The position numbers were made by a program, and so were the translations under genes. The notes beneath the pieces were generated by a model. That model had not been told where the DNA came from. It worked only from the letters and a program-made list of their open reading frames with translations, and did not search any database. Below, in pieces: positions 8,777-15,957 of a stretch of 42,870 bases of DNA. This stretch comes from Candidatus Poribacteria bacterium (GTDB lineage: Bacteria; Poribacteria; WGA-4E; WGA-3G): assembly GCA_003635255.1 (NCBI GenBank), contig PYJC01000004.1, forward strand, positions 1 through 42,870, in the 5' to 3' direction. Every line of letters begins with the position of its first letter. The first letter of the stretch is position 1.

Positions 8777-9004
8777 ATGACAAACGAACGTCTCACACTT
8801 AAAGAGATGGTAGAGAAATATCCCGATGAATGGCTGTTCATCGTGGATTGCGAACACAGCGAAAACACAGAACTATTATCTGGTGTTGTTGCTGTTCATA
8901 GTAGGTCGGAGGCTGATATCCATGAAGCATCAATGCGCTATAAAGGCAGTGCAGCGATACGGTATACAGGTGAGATGCGAAAGGATGTAGGGTATCTATT
9001 CTAA
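8777..9004 (+). CDS. Small protein overlapping a retropepsin-like gene (75 aa)
   Basis: The start chosen is the ATG at 8777, preceded by an AAGGAG SD; an upstream in-frame start at 8732 has no SD. The 75-residue product (LKEMVEKYPDEWLFIVDCEH near the N-terminus) has no catalytic motif that I recognise and no membrane segment. Its TAA stop overlaps the ATG of the next gene by one base (TAATG), so translation of the two is probably coupled. Small proteins of this kind are, as I recall, often found directly upstream of aspartyl-protease-like genes. A partner, chaperone or inhibitor of the protease is a reasonable guess only. Confidence 0.65.
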   Translation: MTNERLTLKEMVEKYPDEWLFIVDCEHSENTELLSGVVAVHSRSEADIHEASMRYKGSAAIRYTGEMRKDVGYLF

Positions 9005-9402
9005 TGGCGCGTATTTCCTTTGAACCGACACTTCCGTTAATTGTTCTCCCTATTACAATCTCTGACATCAATGCAGATATCTTCCGAGACGTTATTGTTG
9101 CTTTAGATACAGGGGCCACAATTACCATTATTCCGACAGAGATTGCTGTTGCTTTGGGTTACGATCCCGCGAACTCAAATAGACAGATGCAACTTCTCAC
9201 TGCAAGCGGCGCTGCCATTACAAAACTCATTACGGTACGGAAACTAACTGCGGCCGGAGAAACGATTGAAGATGTTGATGTCTTATGTCATGATCTCCCT
9301 GGAAATTCCGGAATAAAAGGATTATTGGGTTTAAATTTTCTGAAGCATTTTGAGCTTAACATTTCCTTTTCAACTGGGACTATCGAACTCTATCCTTGTT
9401 AA
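9004..9402 (+). CDS. Retropepsin-like aspartic protease
   Basis: The 132-residue protein is a single-domain clan AA aspartic protease. The catalytic triplet is in VALDTGATITIIP (Asp at about residue 37), followed by the second half-motif GLLGLNFLKHFELNIS (about 104-119), which is the hydrophobic-hydrophobic-Gly signature of the fold. Like retroviral proteases it would act as a dimer. No signal peptide or membrane anchor is seen, so it should be cytoplasmic. It overlaps the small gene upstream by one base and lies at the downstream edge of the FRG/TIR-TPR island. Substrates are unknown; processing of a neighbour is possible but not shown. Dispersed repeat copy D follows after about 70 bases. 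Confidence 0.82.
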   Translation: MARISFEPTLPLIVLPITISDINADIFRDVIVALDTGATITIIPTEIAVALGYDPANSNRQMQLLTASGAAITKLITVRKLTAAGETIEDVDVLCHDLPGNSGIKGLLGLNFLKHFELNISFSTGTIELYPC

Positions 9403-9473
9403 AGCAATTTCCACAAAGGACAATTCAACCGCAGCCGTTTCCATTGTGGATAAGGCAGGCGACGTGGCTCATA

Positions 9474-9518
9474 AAAAATCCGCGAAATCCGTGTCATCCG
9501 CGATAATCCGCGATTCAG
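9474..9518 (+). repeat. Dispersed repeat copy D
   Basis: AAATCCGCGAAATCCGTGTC and the following bases form the best-preserved copy of the family, in the opposite orientation to copy A. Together A and D bracket 0.32-9.52 kb. It ends just before the stop codon of the convergent GNAT gene. Confidence 0.8.
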
Positions 9519-9522
9519 ATAG

Positions 9523-10500
9523 CTACTCCCGTGCAAAGACCATAACGTCGTAATGCTGTCCGCCGTATTCAAACTGGTTTTTGAGCTGCCCTTCACAGGT
9601 AAAGCCTGACGCTTCCAAAACCGATGCCTTCTTCTCAGCACTGCTGTCAACATAACACTGTACCTTCACATCAGGGAACTGCACGGCTGAAAGCAACGCC
9701 GGAACACTGTCCGCAAAATTCGGGTGGAAGAAGAGATCCAACACCGCAGTTGCCGGTCGCCAACGCGTATCACGGTTTACAGTTGCCCAACCGACGATTG
9801 TCCCTTTCGATGAAATGAGTAACTTCGCGTCGTCATAACTATCTTCTGTCTCCAAAGTGTGTTTGAAACTCAGAAAGCCGCCTTCAAGATTCGTAGGACC
9901 GTATACATTCCATGCCAGACTCCGCAGCGCATCCCACCCGACGATACTTGATAATGCTGTGACTTTGGGCCAGTCGTGCCATTCAACGGATTTCGGGTGC
10001 GCAGACGTAGGCGCGAAGTAGCGTTCTTCAAAATCTTCGTGGACGTGGTATTTCATGAAACCAGATTCTGAAAATACGCTCTCAAATCCGAAACTGTGGT
10101 AGATATAATACGGATGACTGTTGTAGCCGGTGCCGAGGTAGAGGGCGCGGCCCTCGCGCTGCCGAAAATCTTCCATCTGATATGCCATCACGCCTTTACA
10201 CGCACCTTTCCTGCGCTGCTCAGGCAGCGTGAAGACGTGCCCTAAAATACCGACCCCTTCATACTCAACCGTCATGATATTGGTAATCACGTGACCGTCG
10301 AGTTTACCGACATAGAAACGCGTCTCTAACGCATCCAGTACTTCTGTGACACATCGTTCAATATGCCACTTATAGTTGCCCGGTTTATGCCCAAGGAATT
10401 GCTTCACCTCTTTGGCATGACGTTCATCTGGTGCAGTGATGACACCGACTTCCATTCGCTCTTTTGTCTTGAGTACTACCTCACCGAATTTGTCGTACAT
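9523..10500 (-). CDS. GNAT family N-acetyltransferase
   Basis: The protein has about 325 residues from the ATG at 10500, which has a GGAGAGG SD; an in-frame ATG at 10512 lies within or before the SD and is less likely. Residues about 70-170 carry the GNAT core: GVGILGHVFTLPEQRRKGAC is motif A, the acetyl-CoA pyrophosphate-binding [RQ]xxRRxG region, and GTGYNSHPYYIYHSFGFESV is the motif-B segment ending in the YxxxGF signature. The C-terminal half (about 190-325) looks like a second, degenerate acetyltransferase-like domain. The acyl acceptor is unknown. The gene is divergent from ndk and convergent with the island genes. Confidence 0.78.
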   Translation of the reverse strand: MYDKFGEVVLKTKERMEVGVITAPDERHAKEVKQFLGHKPGNYKWHIERCVTEVLDALETRFYVGKLDGHVITNIMTVEYEGVGILGHVFTLPEQRRKGACKGVMAYQMEDFRQREGRALYLGTGYNSHPYYIYHSFGFESVFSESGFMKYHVHEDFEERYFAPTSAHPKSVEWHDWPKVTALSSIVGWDALRSLAWNVYGPTNLEGGFLSFKHTLETEDSYDDAKLLISSKGTIVGWATVNRDTRWRPATAVLDLFFHPNFADSVPALLSAVQFPDVKVQCYVDSSAEKKASVLEASGFTCEGQLKNQFEYGGQHYDVMVFARE

Positions 10501-10536
10501 AACCCTCTCCATTAGATCGGTTTTCGGAAAATAAAA

Positions 10537-10566
10537 TTGGCAAATGCCCTGAAAATATGGTATACT
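10537..10566 (+). promoter_or_regulatory. Predicted ndk promoter
   Basis: TTGGCA (10537-10542), an 18-base spacer and TATACT (10561-10566) form a good sigma-70-type promoter. The leader to the ndk start is about 75 bases. Confidence 0.65.
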
Positions 10567-10649
10567 TAAAAAGGCTTGGTGTCAAGCCTTGAATGCGTGT
10601 ATTGCTGAGCGTGCTATGGAGGCGCGTGCAAAGTTGATATGGAGGGACC

Positions 10650-11114
10650 ATGGAAATAGAGCAGACACTGGTTTTAATCAAACCGGATGGCGTTCAACGC
10701 GGATTGGTCGGTGAAATTATTGCCCGCTACGAACGCAGAGGACTCAAGATCGCTGCGATGAAGTTGCTGCAGCTTCCGCGCGTCACAGCAGAAGCACTCT
10801 ACGCCGTCCATCACGGGAAATCATTTTACGATGTACTCATCGAATTCATGACATCGGCACCTATTATTGCCTTAGCTATTGAAGGACGGAACGCGATAGA
10901 ATTGGTCCGCATTCTTAACGGAGAGACCGATCCAAGGGAATCTCAGCCGGGAAGCATCCGAGGCGATTTCTCTGTTGATATAACACATAACGTTGTGCAC
11001 GCATCAGACTCTCGGAGAAATGCGCAGCGCGAATTGGATATCGTGTTCGCGGCTGATGAACGTTACGAATATAACCGCGCAGATGAAGGCACCCTTCATG
11101 TTAAAGCGGTGTAA
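10650..11114 (+). CDS. ndk: Nucleoside diphosphate kinase
   Basis: The enzyme moves the gamma-phosphate of ATP to nucleoside diphosphates through a phospho-histidine. The 154 residues fit the family. TLVLIKPDGVQRGLVGEI opens the fold, and NVVHASDS holds the catalytic His117. The substrate-binding R and G residues around GETDPRESQPGSIRGDF are present. The start has a GGAGG SD four to five bases before the ATG. It is a single gene with its own promoter (10537-10566) and a Rho-independent terminator (11118-11140). It is cytoplasmic and probably constitutive. The C-terminal tail is about 10 residues longer than minimal bacterial Ndk. Confidence 0.97.
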   Translation: MEIEQTLVLIKPDGVQRGLVGEIIARYERRGLKIAAMKLLQLPRVTAEALYAVHHGKSFYDVLIEFMTSAPIIALAIEGRNAIELVRILNGETDPRESQPGSIRGDFSVDITHNVVHASDSRRNAQRELDIVFAADERYEYNRADEGTLHVKAV

Positions 11115-11117
11115 CTG

Positions 11118-11140
11118 AGACGCAATCAATTGCGTCTTTT
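11118..11140 (+). terminator. Rho-independent terminator of ndk
   Basis: AGACGCAA (11118-11125) pairs with TTGCGTCT (11130-11137), with a four-base loop, followed by TTT. It lies four bases after the ndk stop. Confidence 0.8.
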
Positions 11141-11216
11141 ATTTGATAAACACTACTACCGAGAATCTCATCCGGGAATTCTCGCAAAACTATAAAACAG
11201 ATGGAGGTCAATAAAA

Positions 11217-11993
11217 TTGAAATTTGCTAATATTTGTGCGTTAATCGCTATGCTTATCGTAGGGTTGGCTTTCAGCGTTTACGCAGCCAAAGACGACTGT
11301 GAAAACTTAGATGGCGATGGCGCGAAACCCATCAAAGAGGTCGGTAAAGAAGATGATGGCAAACAGAATGACTATGACGAAGTGATTGAAGAAGATGACC
11401 GGAAAGGTGTCACCTATCTCTCCTTCATCGGCGGTAGCGAACCGAAACCAAATGGTTGTGGACTTTCCCCAAAGAACCCTAAAGAAGAATGGACGGGTTG
11501 GGGGGGTCCAATTGATACCGACAACGCCACTATCGGTGAAGGTGCTGGCACCCGGAACCATATTGTCATCGGTGGTATCTACTTTGAACGCGGGATTGGT
11601 AGCCACTCTGTCGCTACGGTTGTTTACAATTTAAGCGGCGACAATTACCTCAAATTTGAAGGTTACGTCGGTATGTCCGATGAAAAAGACCCAGCTGAGT
11701 GCGGCCACGGCGGCAGCGGTGAGTTTACCTTCAGTATTGACGGAAAGCAGGTTTTCAAATCTGAAGTACTCCAAGGTACCGATGGCGGAAAGAACGTTGA
11801 TGCTGTCCACGTGGAGTTTGACATTCCTAACAACGCGAAGGAACTCGAAATCGTCATGGGAAATGGCGGCGACGGTGCGGGTTGCGATCATTCTGCAATC
11901 GGTGATGCGAAACTCCTTAACGCACAAGCACTTGCCGTTGAACCTGCCAATAAACTCCCCACGATCTGGGGGCATTTGAAAGATAGTTATTAG
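11217..11993 (+). CDS. Secreted NPCBM-like carbohydrate-binding protein
   Basis: The start is a TTG nine bases after a perfect GGAGG. Residues 1-23 form a signal peptide ending at VYAA. A short acidic segment (25-62) is followed by a domain (about 63-240) with the hallmarks of NPCBM/NEW2 modules: GGIYFERGIGSHSVATVVY, a LSGDNYLKFEGYVGM segment and a final VEFDIPNNAKELEIVMGNGG strand. NPCBM modules bind galactose-type sugars and often occur in secreted or surface proteins. The last 20 residues (AVEPANKLPTIWGHLK) closely match the ends of the two LamG proteins that follow, although the main domains differ. A hairpin terminator follows at 12049-12109. The exact ligand is unknown. Confidence 0.78.
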   Translation: MKFANICALIAMLIVGLAFSVYAAKDDCENLDGDGAKPIKEVGKEDDGKQNDYDEVIEEDDRKGVTYLSFIGGSEPKPNGCGLSPKNPKEEWTGWGGPIDTDNATIGEGAGTRNHIVIGGIYFERGIGSHSVATVVYNLSGDNYLKFEGYVGMSDEKDPAECGHGGSGEFTFSIDGKQVFKSEVLQGTDGGKNVDAVHVEFDIPNNAKELEIVMGNGGDGAGCDHSAIGDAKLLNAQALAVEPANKLPTIWGHLKDSY

Positions 11994-12048
11994 ACATTGA
12001 GAACTTACCTACTTATAGTAAGTGAGAATTACAGACGACATTCTTAAA

Positions 12049-12109
12049 CCTGATTCAGACAAGTTATCTCGTGTATGAACGGAAAAGATTGGTCTGAATC
12101 GGGTTTTTT
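12049..12109 (+). terminator. Rho-independent terminator after the NPCBM gene
   Basis: CCTGATTCAGAC (12049-12060) pairs with GTCTGAATCGGG (12092-12103), with one G-U pair, followed by TTTTTT. The loop is about 31 bases. Confidence 0.75.
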
Positions 12110-12223
12110 GTTCTAATTTTCCCCTATATACGTTATTAGCGTGATCGTAACTTAAAAATGAATTTCAACGCTGTAGGCACGCTTTTCAAGCATGCCCTCG
12201 CGAAACATAAAAAGGAAGGAACT

Positions 12224-12994
12224 ATGAAAAAAGTATTATTGACCCTTGGTATAATGTGTGTCAGCCTTGTTACTGTTCATGTGAGCCCTGCCGAGATTGA
12301 CTTTGAAACGGCGGTCGGTATCTGGCTCTTTGATGAAGGCAAAGGTGGTGTCGCTAAAGATATATCAGGTGAAGGCAACGATGGTGAAGTCGTCAAAGCC
12401 CCATGGGTGGATGGAAAATTCGGAAAGGCACTCGAATTTGATGGAAAAGCCGGCTGTGTCAAGACTGAACAGAAACTTCTTGAGGCGCTCGAAGAATTCA
12501 CTATTCTCGCATGGATACAAAGCACGGACGATCCACCCGCTCGGACTGGACTCGTTGGGCAGAACAATGCACCTGAGTTTGGCTTTATTACGACGAATGA
12601 ACTGAGCCTCTGGACGCCCGCGGCGGGGCTGACGAATAATCCTTGGAAACACAAACACGGTAATGGTGAATGGCATCACGTCGGGTGTGTCGCTACGACG
12701 GAATACGTCCATACCTATATTGATGGTGAATACGCTGAAAAGAAAGGCAAATGGGCAAACCATGGCGCAGCTAACTTTAACGTCAATATTGGGGGCTGTG
12801 GTGTCTGGGATGCAGGTGGAAATTTTTTCCCGGGCCTGATGGACGAAGTCATGATTTTCCATTCAGCTTTGGAACAAGAAGATATTCAGGAACTCATGGA
12901 GAAAGGCTATCAAAATTATTTGGCTGTTGACCCGGAAGGTAAACTCGGTACAACCTGGGGACATATTAAAGCAACCAACCATTTCAGACGATAA
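12224..12994 (+). CDS. Secreted LamG-domain protein, copy 1
   Basis: The 256-residue protein starts at the ATG with a GGAAGGA SD. It has a signal peptide (1-23, ending near SPA) and a single LamG / concanavalin-A-like jelly-roll domain (about 28-235). Visible are AVGIWLFDEGKG, GEGNDGEVV, LEFDGKAGCV, EFTILAWIQ, GEWHHVGCVATTEYVHTYID and GLMDEVMIFHSALEQEDIQE, all typical of LamG_3. This domain usually binds polysaccharides or glycoproteins. The C-terminal motif AVDPEGKLGTTWGHIK is shared with its neighbours. The gene and its leader are duplicated at 13380. It lacks enzymatic motifs, so a binding or surface-adhesion role is likely; ligand unknown. Confidence 0.85.
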   Translation: MKKVLLTLGIMCVSLVTVHVSPAEIDFETAVGIWLFDEGKGGVAKDISGEGNDGEVVKAPWVDGKFGKALEFDGKAGCVKTEQKLLEALEEFTILAWIQSTDDPPARTGLVGQNNAPEFGFITTNELSLWTPAAGLTNNPWKHKHGNGEWHHVGCVATTEYVHTYIDGEYAEKKGKWANHGAANFNVNIGGCGVWDAGGNFFPGLMDEVMIFHSALEQEDIQELMEKGYQNYLAVDPEGKLGTTWGHIKATNHFRR

Positions 12995-13379
12995 TCATAC
13001 CTTTTTCTAATCCCTATCTCATAAATACCCATTCGCATGTGATCTAAAGAAAGCCCTTTTAGGAAACGTATCGCAAATCCCTCTGATAAGGAAATTTAGG
13101 GGATTTTTCCATGAAACAGTCTTATTGGACAATACCCTTAAACTATTTGTGAGACACATTCATACTTATAGACGCGCTCGGAGAGAGGTCCAAGTGCGTC
13201 TATAAGCCTTCCAATCCACAAGTTGAACTGTTTTACACCCATCTCCTCACTAATATTATAAATCATTTTTCTTGCAATTTTATACTATATAAGTTATCAT
13301 AAGTATAACTTGAAAATAAGTTTCAACACTGTAGGTGTGCTTTACAAGCGCGCATACTAAAAATTGGAGGGAATACCCC
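12995..13379 (+). promoter_or_regulatory. Region between the LamG genes: hairpins and promoter
   Basis: No gene is seen in these 385 bases. A weak terminator (AAATCCC 13075-13081 / GGGATTT 13100-13106) follows copy 1. A perfect 11-bp hairpin (CTTATAGACGC 13165-13175 / GCGTCTATAAG 13196-13206) lies further on. A promoter-like element, TTGCAA (13272-13277), 17 bases and TATCAT (13295-13300), precedes copy 2. The leader after it is homologous to the one before copy 1 (both contain TTTCAAC.CTGTAGG and a small hairpin). Confidence 0.6.
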
Positions 13380-14150
13380 ATGAAAAAAGTGCTATTAACG
13401 CTTGGCGTGCTGTGTCTCAGTCTTACTGCTGTTCATATCAGTACTGCCGAAATTGACCTCTCAACAGCAGTCGGTATATGGTTGTTTGACGAAGGCAAAG
13501 GAAACGCCGCCGCCGACCTCTCCGACGCAGGGCACGAGGGCGAGCTCATCAAATCTCCTGAATGGGTAAAAGGCAAATTCGGTCAAGCCCTCAAATTCGA
13601 TGGAAAAGCCAGTTGTGTCTCAACGCATGAAAAACTCTTGGACGGTCTCGAAGAGTTCACTATTCTCTGTTGGGTCCAGACGGGTAAAGTTGCAGCGAAC
13701 CGTATTGGGCTCGTTGGGCAGAATGATTCCCCAGAGTTTGGCTTCATTAACCCGCAATCCGTAAACCTCTGGACACCTACTGCCGGCGGAACGACGCGTC
13801 CTTGGGAACACAAACATGACAACGGCGAGTGGCACCACGTCGGGTGTGTTGCCACGACAGAGTACGTCCATACCTATATTGATGGTGAATACACCGAGAA
13901 AAAAGGCGGTTGGGCAAATCACGGTTCATCTAACTTTAACGTCAATATTGGTGGCTGTGGGGTTTGGGATCCAGGCGGCAACTTCTTTCCGGGTGCAATG
14001 GACGAAGTCGCTATCTTCCATTCCGCCTTGGAACAGGAAGATATTCAGGAACTGATGGAAAAAGGATTTAAGGATTATTTAGCAGTTGATCCGAGAGATA
14101 AACTCGGTGTAACTTGGGGACATATTAAGACGAACCACCCTTACAAATAA
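13380..14150 (+). CDS. Secreted LamG-domain protein, copy 2
   Basis: The 256-residue paralogue of the protein at 12224 has exactly the same length and a near-identical domain layout. It has a signal peptide (1-22), a LamG core with WLFDEGKGNAA, LKFDGKASCVS, GEWHHVGCVATTEYVHTYID and FHSALEQEDIQELMEKG, and the C-terminal motif AVDPRDKLGVTWGHIK. GGAGG precedes the ATG by about ten bases; an upstream in-frame start at 13335 has none. Two strongly conserved cysteines and identical DNA stretches suggest a tandem duplication. It is probably secreted or surface-bound and binds carbohydrate. No catalytic residue is seen. Confidence 0.85.
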   Translation: MKKVLLTLGVLCLSLTAVHISTAEIDLSTAVGIWLFDEGKGNAAADLSDAGHEGELIKSPEWVKGKFGQALKFDGKASCVSTHEKLLDGLEEFTILCWVQTGKVAANRIGLVGQNDSPEFGFINPQSVNLWTPTAGGTTRPWEHKHDNGEWHHVGCVATTEYVHTYIDGEYTEKKGGWANHGSSNFNVNIGGCGVWDPGGNFFPGAMDEVAIFHSALEQEDIQELMEKGFKDYLAVDPRDKLGVTWGHIKTNHPYK

Positions 14151-14176
14151 CCTTTGACCCATTTTCTCAATGCTTG

Positions 14177-14210
14177 TAGGCGCGCTTGGACAGCCCGTTA
14201 AGCGCGTCTA
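14177..14210 (+). terminator. Hairpin after LamG copy 2
   Basis: TAGGCGCGCTT (14177-14187) pairs with AAGCGCGTCTA (14200-14210), with one G-U pair. No T-tract follows, so it is a hairpin that may end transcription or protect the mRNA end. It shares sequence with the hairpins at 12174 and 13165. Confidence 0.5.
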
Positions 14211-14259
14211 TGAGGAACCTACCCGCTGATCTTCCTACGCTTCACACATATTGATACCT

Positions 14260-15957
14260 CTACTTTAATTGATGCAGTTCCCTGAGTTTGTCTGACACAA
14301 CCTTATTCCCCGGTTCCAATTCTAAAACCCGTTCAAACGCACCAATCGCCGCTGGAATATTTCCGAGTTCCTGATAAGCAAGACCTAATGCCCCGTATGC
14401 CCGAACGTGCGTCGCCTCAATTGCGATAACCTTTTTAAACAGTGAGACGGCTTCGAGATAATTCTTCTTCGTCAGAGAAATTAAGCCGAGTCTATAAATG
14501 GCTTGGACATCCGTTGCGTCATGCGTGATGACCTGTTTATAGTGTGGCTCGGCTGCTGTATAACGCTGTTCTTTCCAATAGGCACCGGCAAGATCACGAT
14601 GCACGGACAGTTGAGATGGCACGAGTTCAAGTGCCGCCTGATAATGTCGAATTGCCTCGCCAAGTTGCCCCGTGTTCTCATATACTGTCGCAAGATTCGC
14701 GTGGACATTTGAGAAGAAAGTGTTGTAATCTGAAAGGTTCAATTCTCCTTGAGATTTGCTGTCTGTTTTATTATTTTTAAACTGAAGTGCCATTCGGCAG
14801 GCACGAATCGCTGCAGTGATCTGTCCGGTTTCATAATAGATCTGTCCCATATAGTTATAAGCCTGCGCTTTCAAGTAGGCTATTTCGTCTATACTTCTTT
14901 CCTTCTGAATCTCTATATCCTTGTCGAGTAGCGACAGGAGGCGTTCTAATGTGGCTAAGGCTTCGGGGTGCTGCGCCGTATAGAGGAGTGAAACGCTATA
15001 GTCGAACCAGACCTTTATATCTTTCTGTGCGTCTGAGATAAGCGGTTCAAACTCGGCAACAGCACTTGCATAATCGCCTTCTGACATATAACGTCTGCCG
15101 CGTTCGGCATAAAGTGATGCTGTGACACCCGCTTTTAGTACATCCCACCACAGCGGATCAGATAACTCGCTATATCGACTCGGATGGCGTGCTGCCTGTG
15201 CGTGCTGTTTTGCCGCTTGTTTATCTCCCAAGGCAATCGCAACCTGTGCCATCAGTGCGTGTGCTTCACTTTGCCCAGGATTCAAGCGAAGTGCTTGTTC
15301 TAAATGCGTTTGTGCCAGTTTCACGTTTTGCCTTGCAAGCGCGATTTCGCCGAACCAGAGTTCAGAAAATGGGTTGTCGGGTTGGAGACGTTTCGCATGC
15401 TTCAAATGCTGCTGTGCTTCATCGAACTTCCCCAAAATGCGGAGTGCGGAGGCAAGATAGAGATGCGCAGGGGCATAAGCGGCATCTAAAGCAAGGGCAC
15501 GGGTAAGGTGTTTCACAGCGGCTTCGGGGTGACGCTGCTTCGTCAAACGTCCAAGGAAATATAACCATTTGAATTCGTTAGGCGCGAGTCTGCTTGCTTG
15601 GCTATAACACGGTATCGCTGGCACCTCCCAACCGTGACTGAGATAGACGTGTCCCAAGTATCCCCAAGCCTTTGCATCATCAGGCGAATTCCGAACAGCA
15701 TCTTGTGCTGTTCTAATTGCCTCCAAAAGCAGTTTTTCCTCAACCAGGTCGAGGTCTGCAGGCTGTGGAATAGTTGTCAGTACGGATTTTTTTTGAAAAA
15801 ATCCTTTCAGTTGTCGGTTGTCGGTAACAAGAGGTTTCTCGTCTACGACTTCCCTTTTCAACTGACTACTGATCGCTGATTGCCGATTGCTAATTTCACT
15901 AACTGCAAAAACAGGTAGACTGATTAGCATAAAAAGAAAAAAGAGAATTGATTTCAT
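14260..15957 (-). CDS. Secreted or periplasmic TPR protein
   Basis: The 565-residue protein starts at the ATG at 15957, which overlaps the TGA of the upstream FG-GAP gene by one base (TGATG). GGGAG lies ten bases upstream; an in-frame TTG at 15960 is the alternative. Residues 1-19 are a signal peptide. Residues about 21-53 are unusual: they are the translation of a paired intergenic repeat (15805-15890), rich in Gln, Asn and Ser. From about residue 75 to the end TPRs run through (ANAWGYLGHVYLSHGW-like, EAIRHYQAALELVP, AIGAFERVLELEPGNKVV). Coupling to an ASPIC/UnbV protein is a common pairing in related bacteria. A scaffold role in envelope or secreted complexes is inference. Confidence 0.82.
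   Translation of the reverse strand: MKSILFFLFMLISLPVFAVSEISNRQSAISSQLKREVVDEKPLVTDNRQLKGFFQKKSVLTTIPQPADLDLVEEKLLLEAIRTAQDAVRNSPDDAKAWGYLGHVYLSHGWEVPAIPCYSQASRLAPNEFKWLYFLGRLTKQRHPEAAVKHLTRALALDAAYAPAHLYLASALRILGKFDEAQQHLKHAKRLQPDNPFSELWFGEIALARQNVKLAQTHLEQALRLNPGQSEAHALMAQVAIALGDKQAAKQHAQAARHPSRYSELSDPLWWDVLKAGVTASLYAERGRRYMSEGDYASAVAEFEPLISDAQKDIKVWFDYSVSLLYTAQHPEALATLERLLSLLDKDIEIQKERSIDEIAYLKAQAYNYMGQIYYETGQITAAIRACRMALQFKNNKTDSKSQGELNLSDYNTFFSNVHANLATVYENTGQLGEAIRHYQAALELVPSQLSVHRDLAGAYWKEQRYTAAEPHYKQVITHDATDVQAIYRLGLISLTKKNYLEAVSLFKKVIAIEATHVRAYGALGLAYQELGNIPAAIGAFERVLELEPGNKVVSDKLRELHQLK
15805..15890. repeat. Paired heptanucleotide repeat inside the TPR gene
   Basis: One arm (15805-15826: TCAGTTGTCGGTTGTCGGTA) and an opposed arm (15859-15890: CAACTGACTACTGATCGCTG and following) with a short spacer have the same build as the intergenic elements at 22873-23001, 23744-23854 and 33702-33790. 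It lies in frame within residues 21-53 of the TPR protein. Confidence 0.75.
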
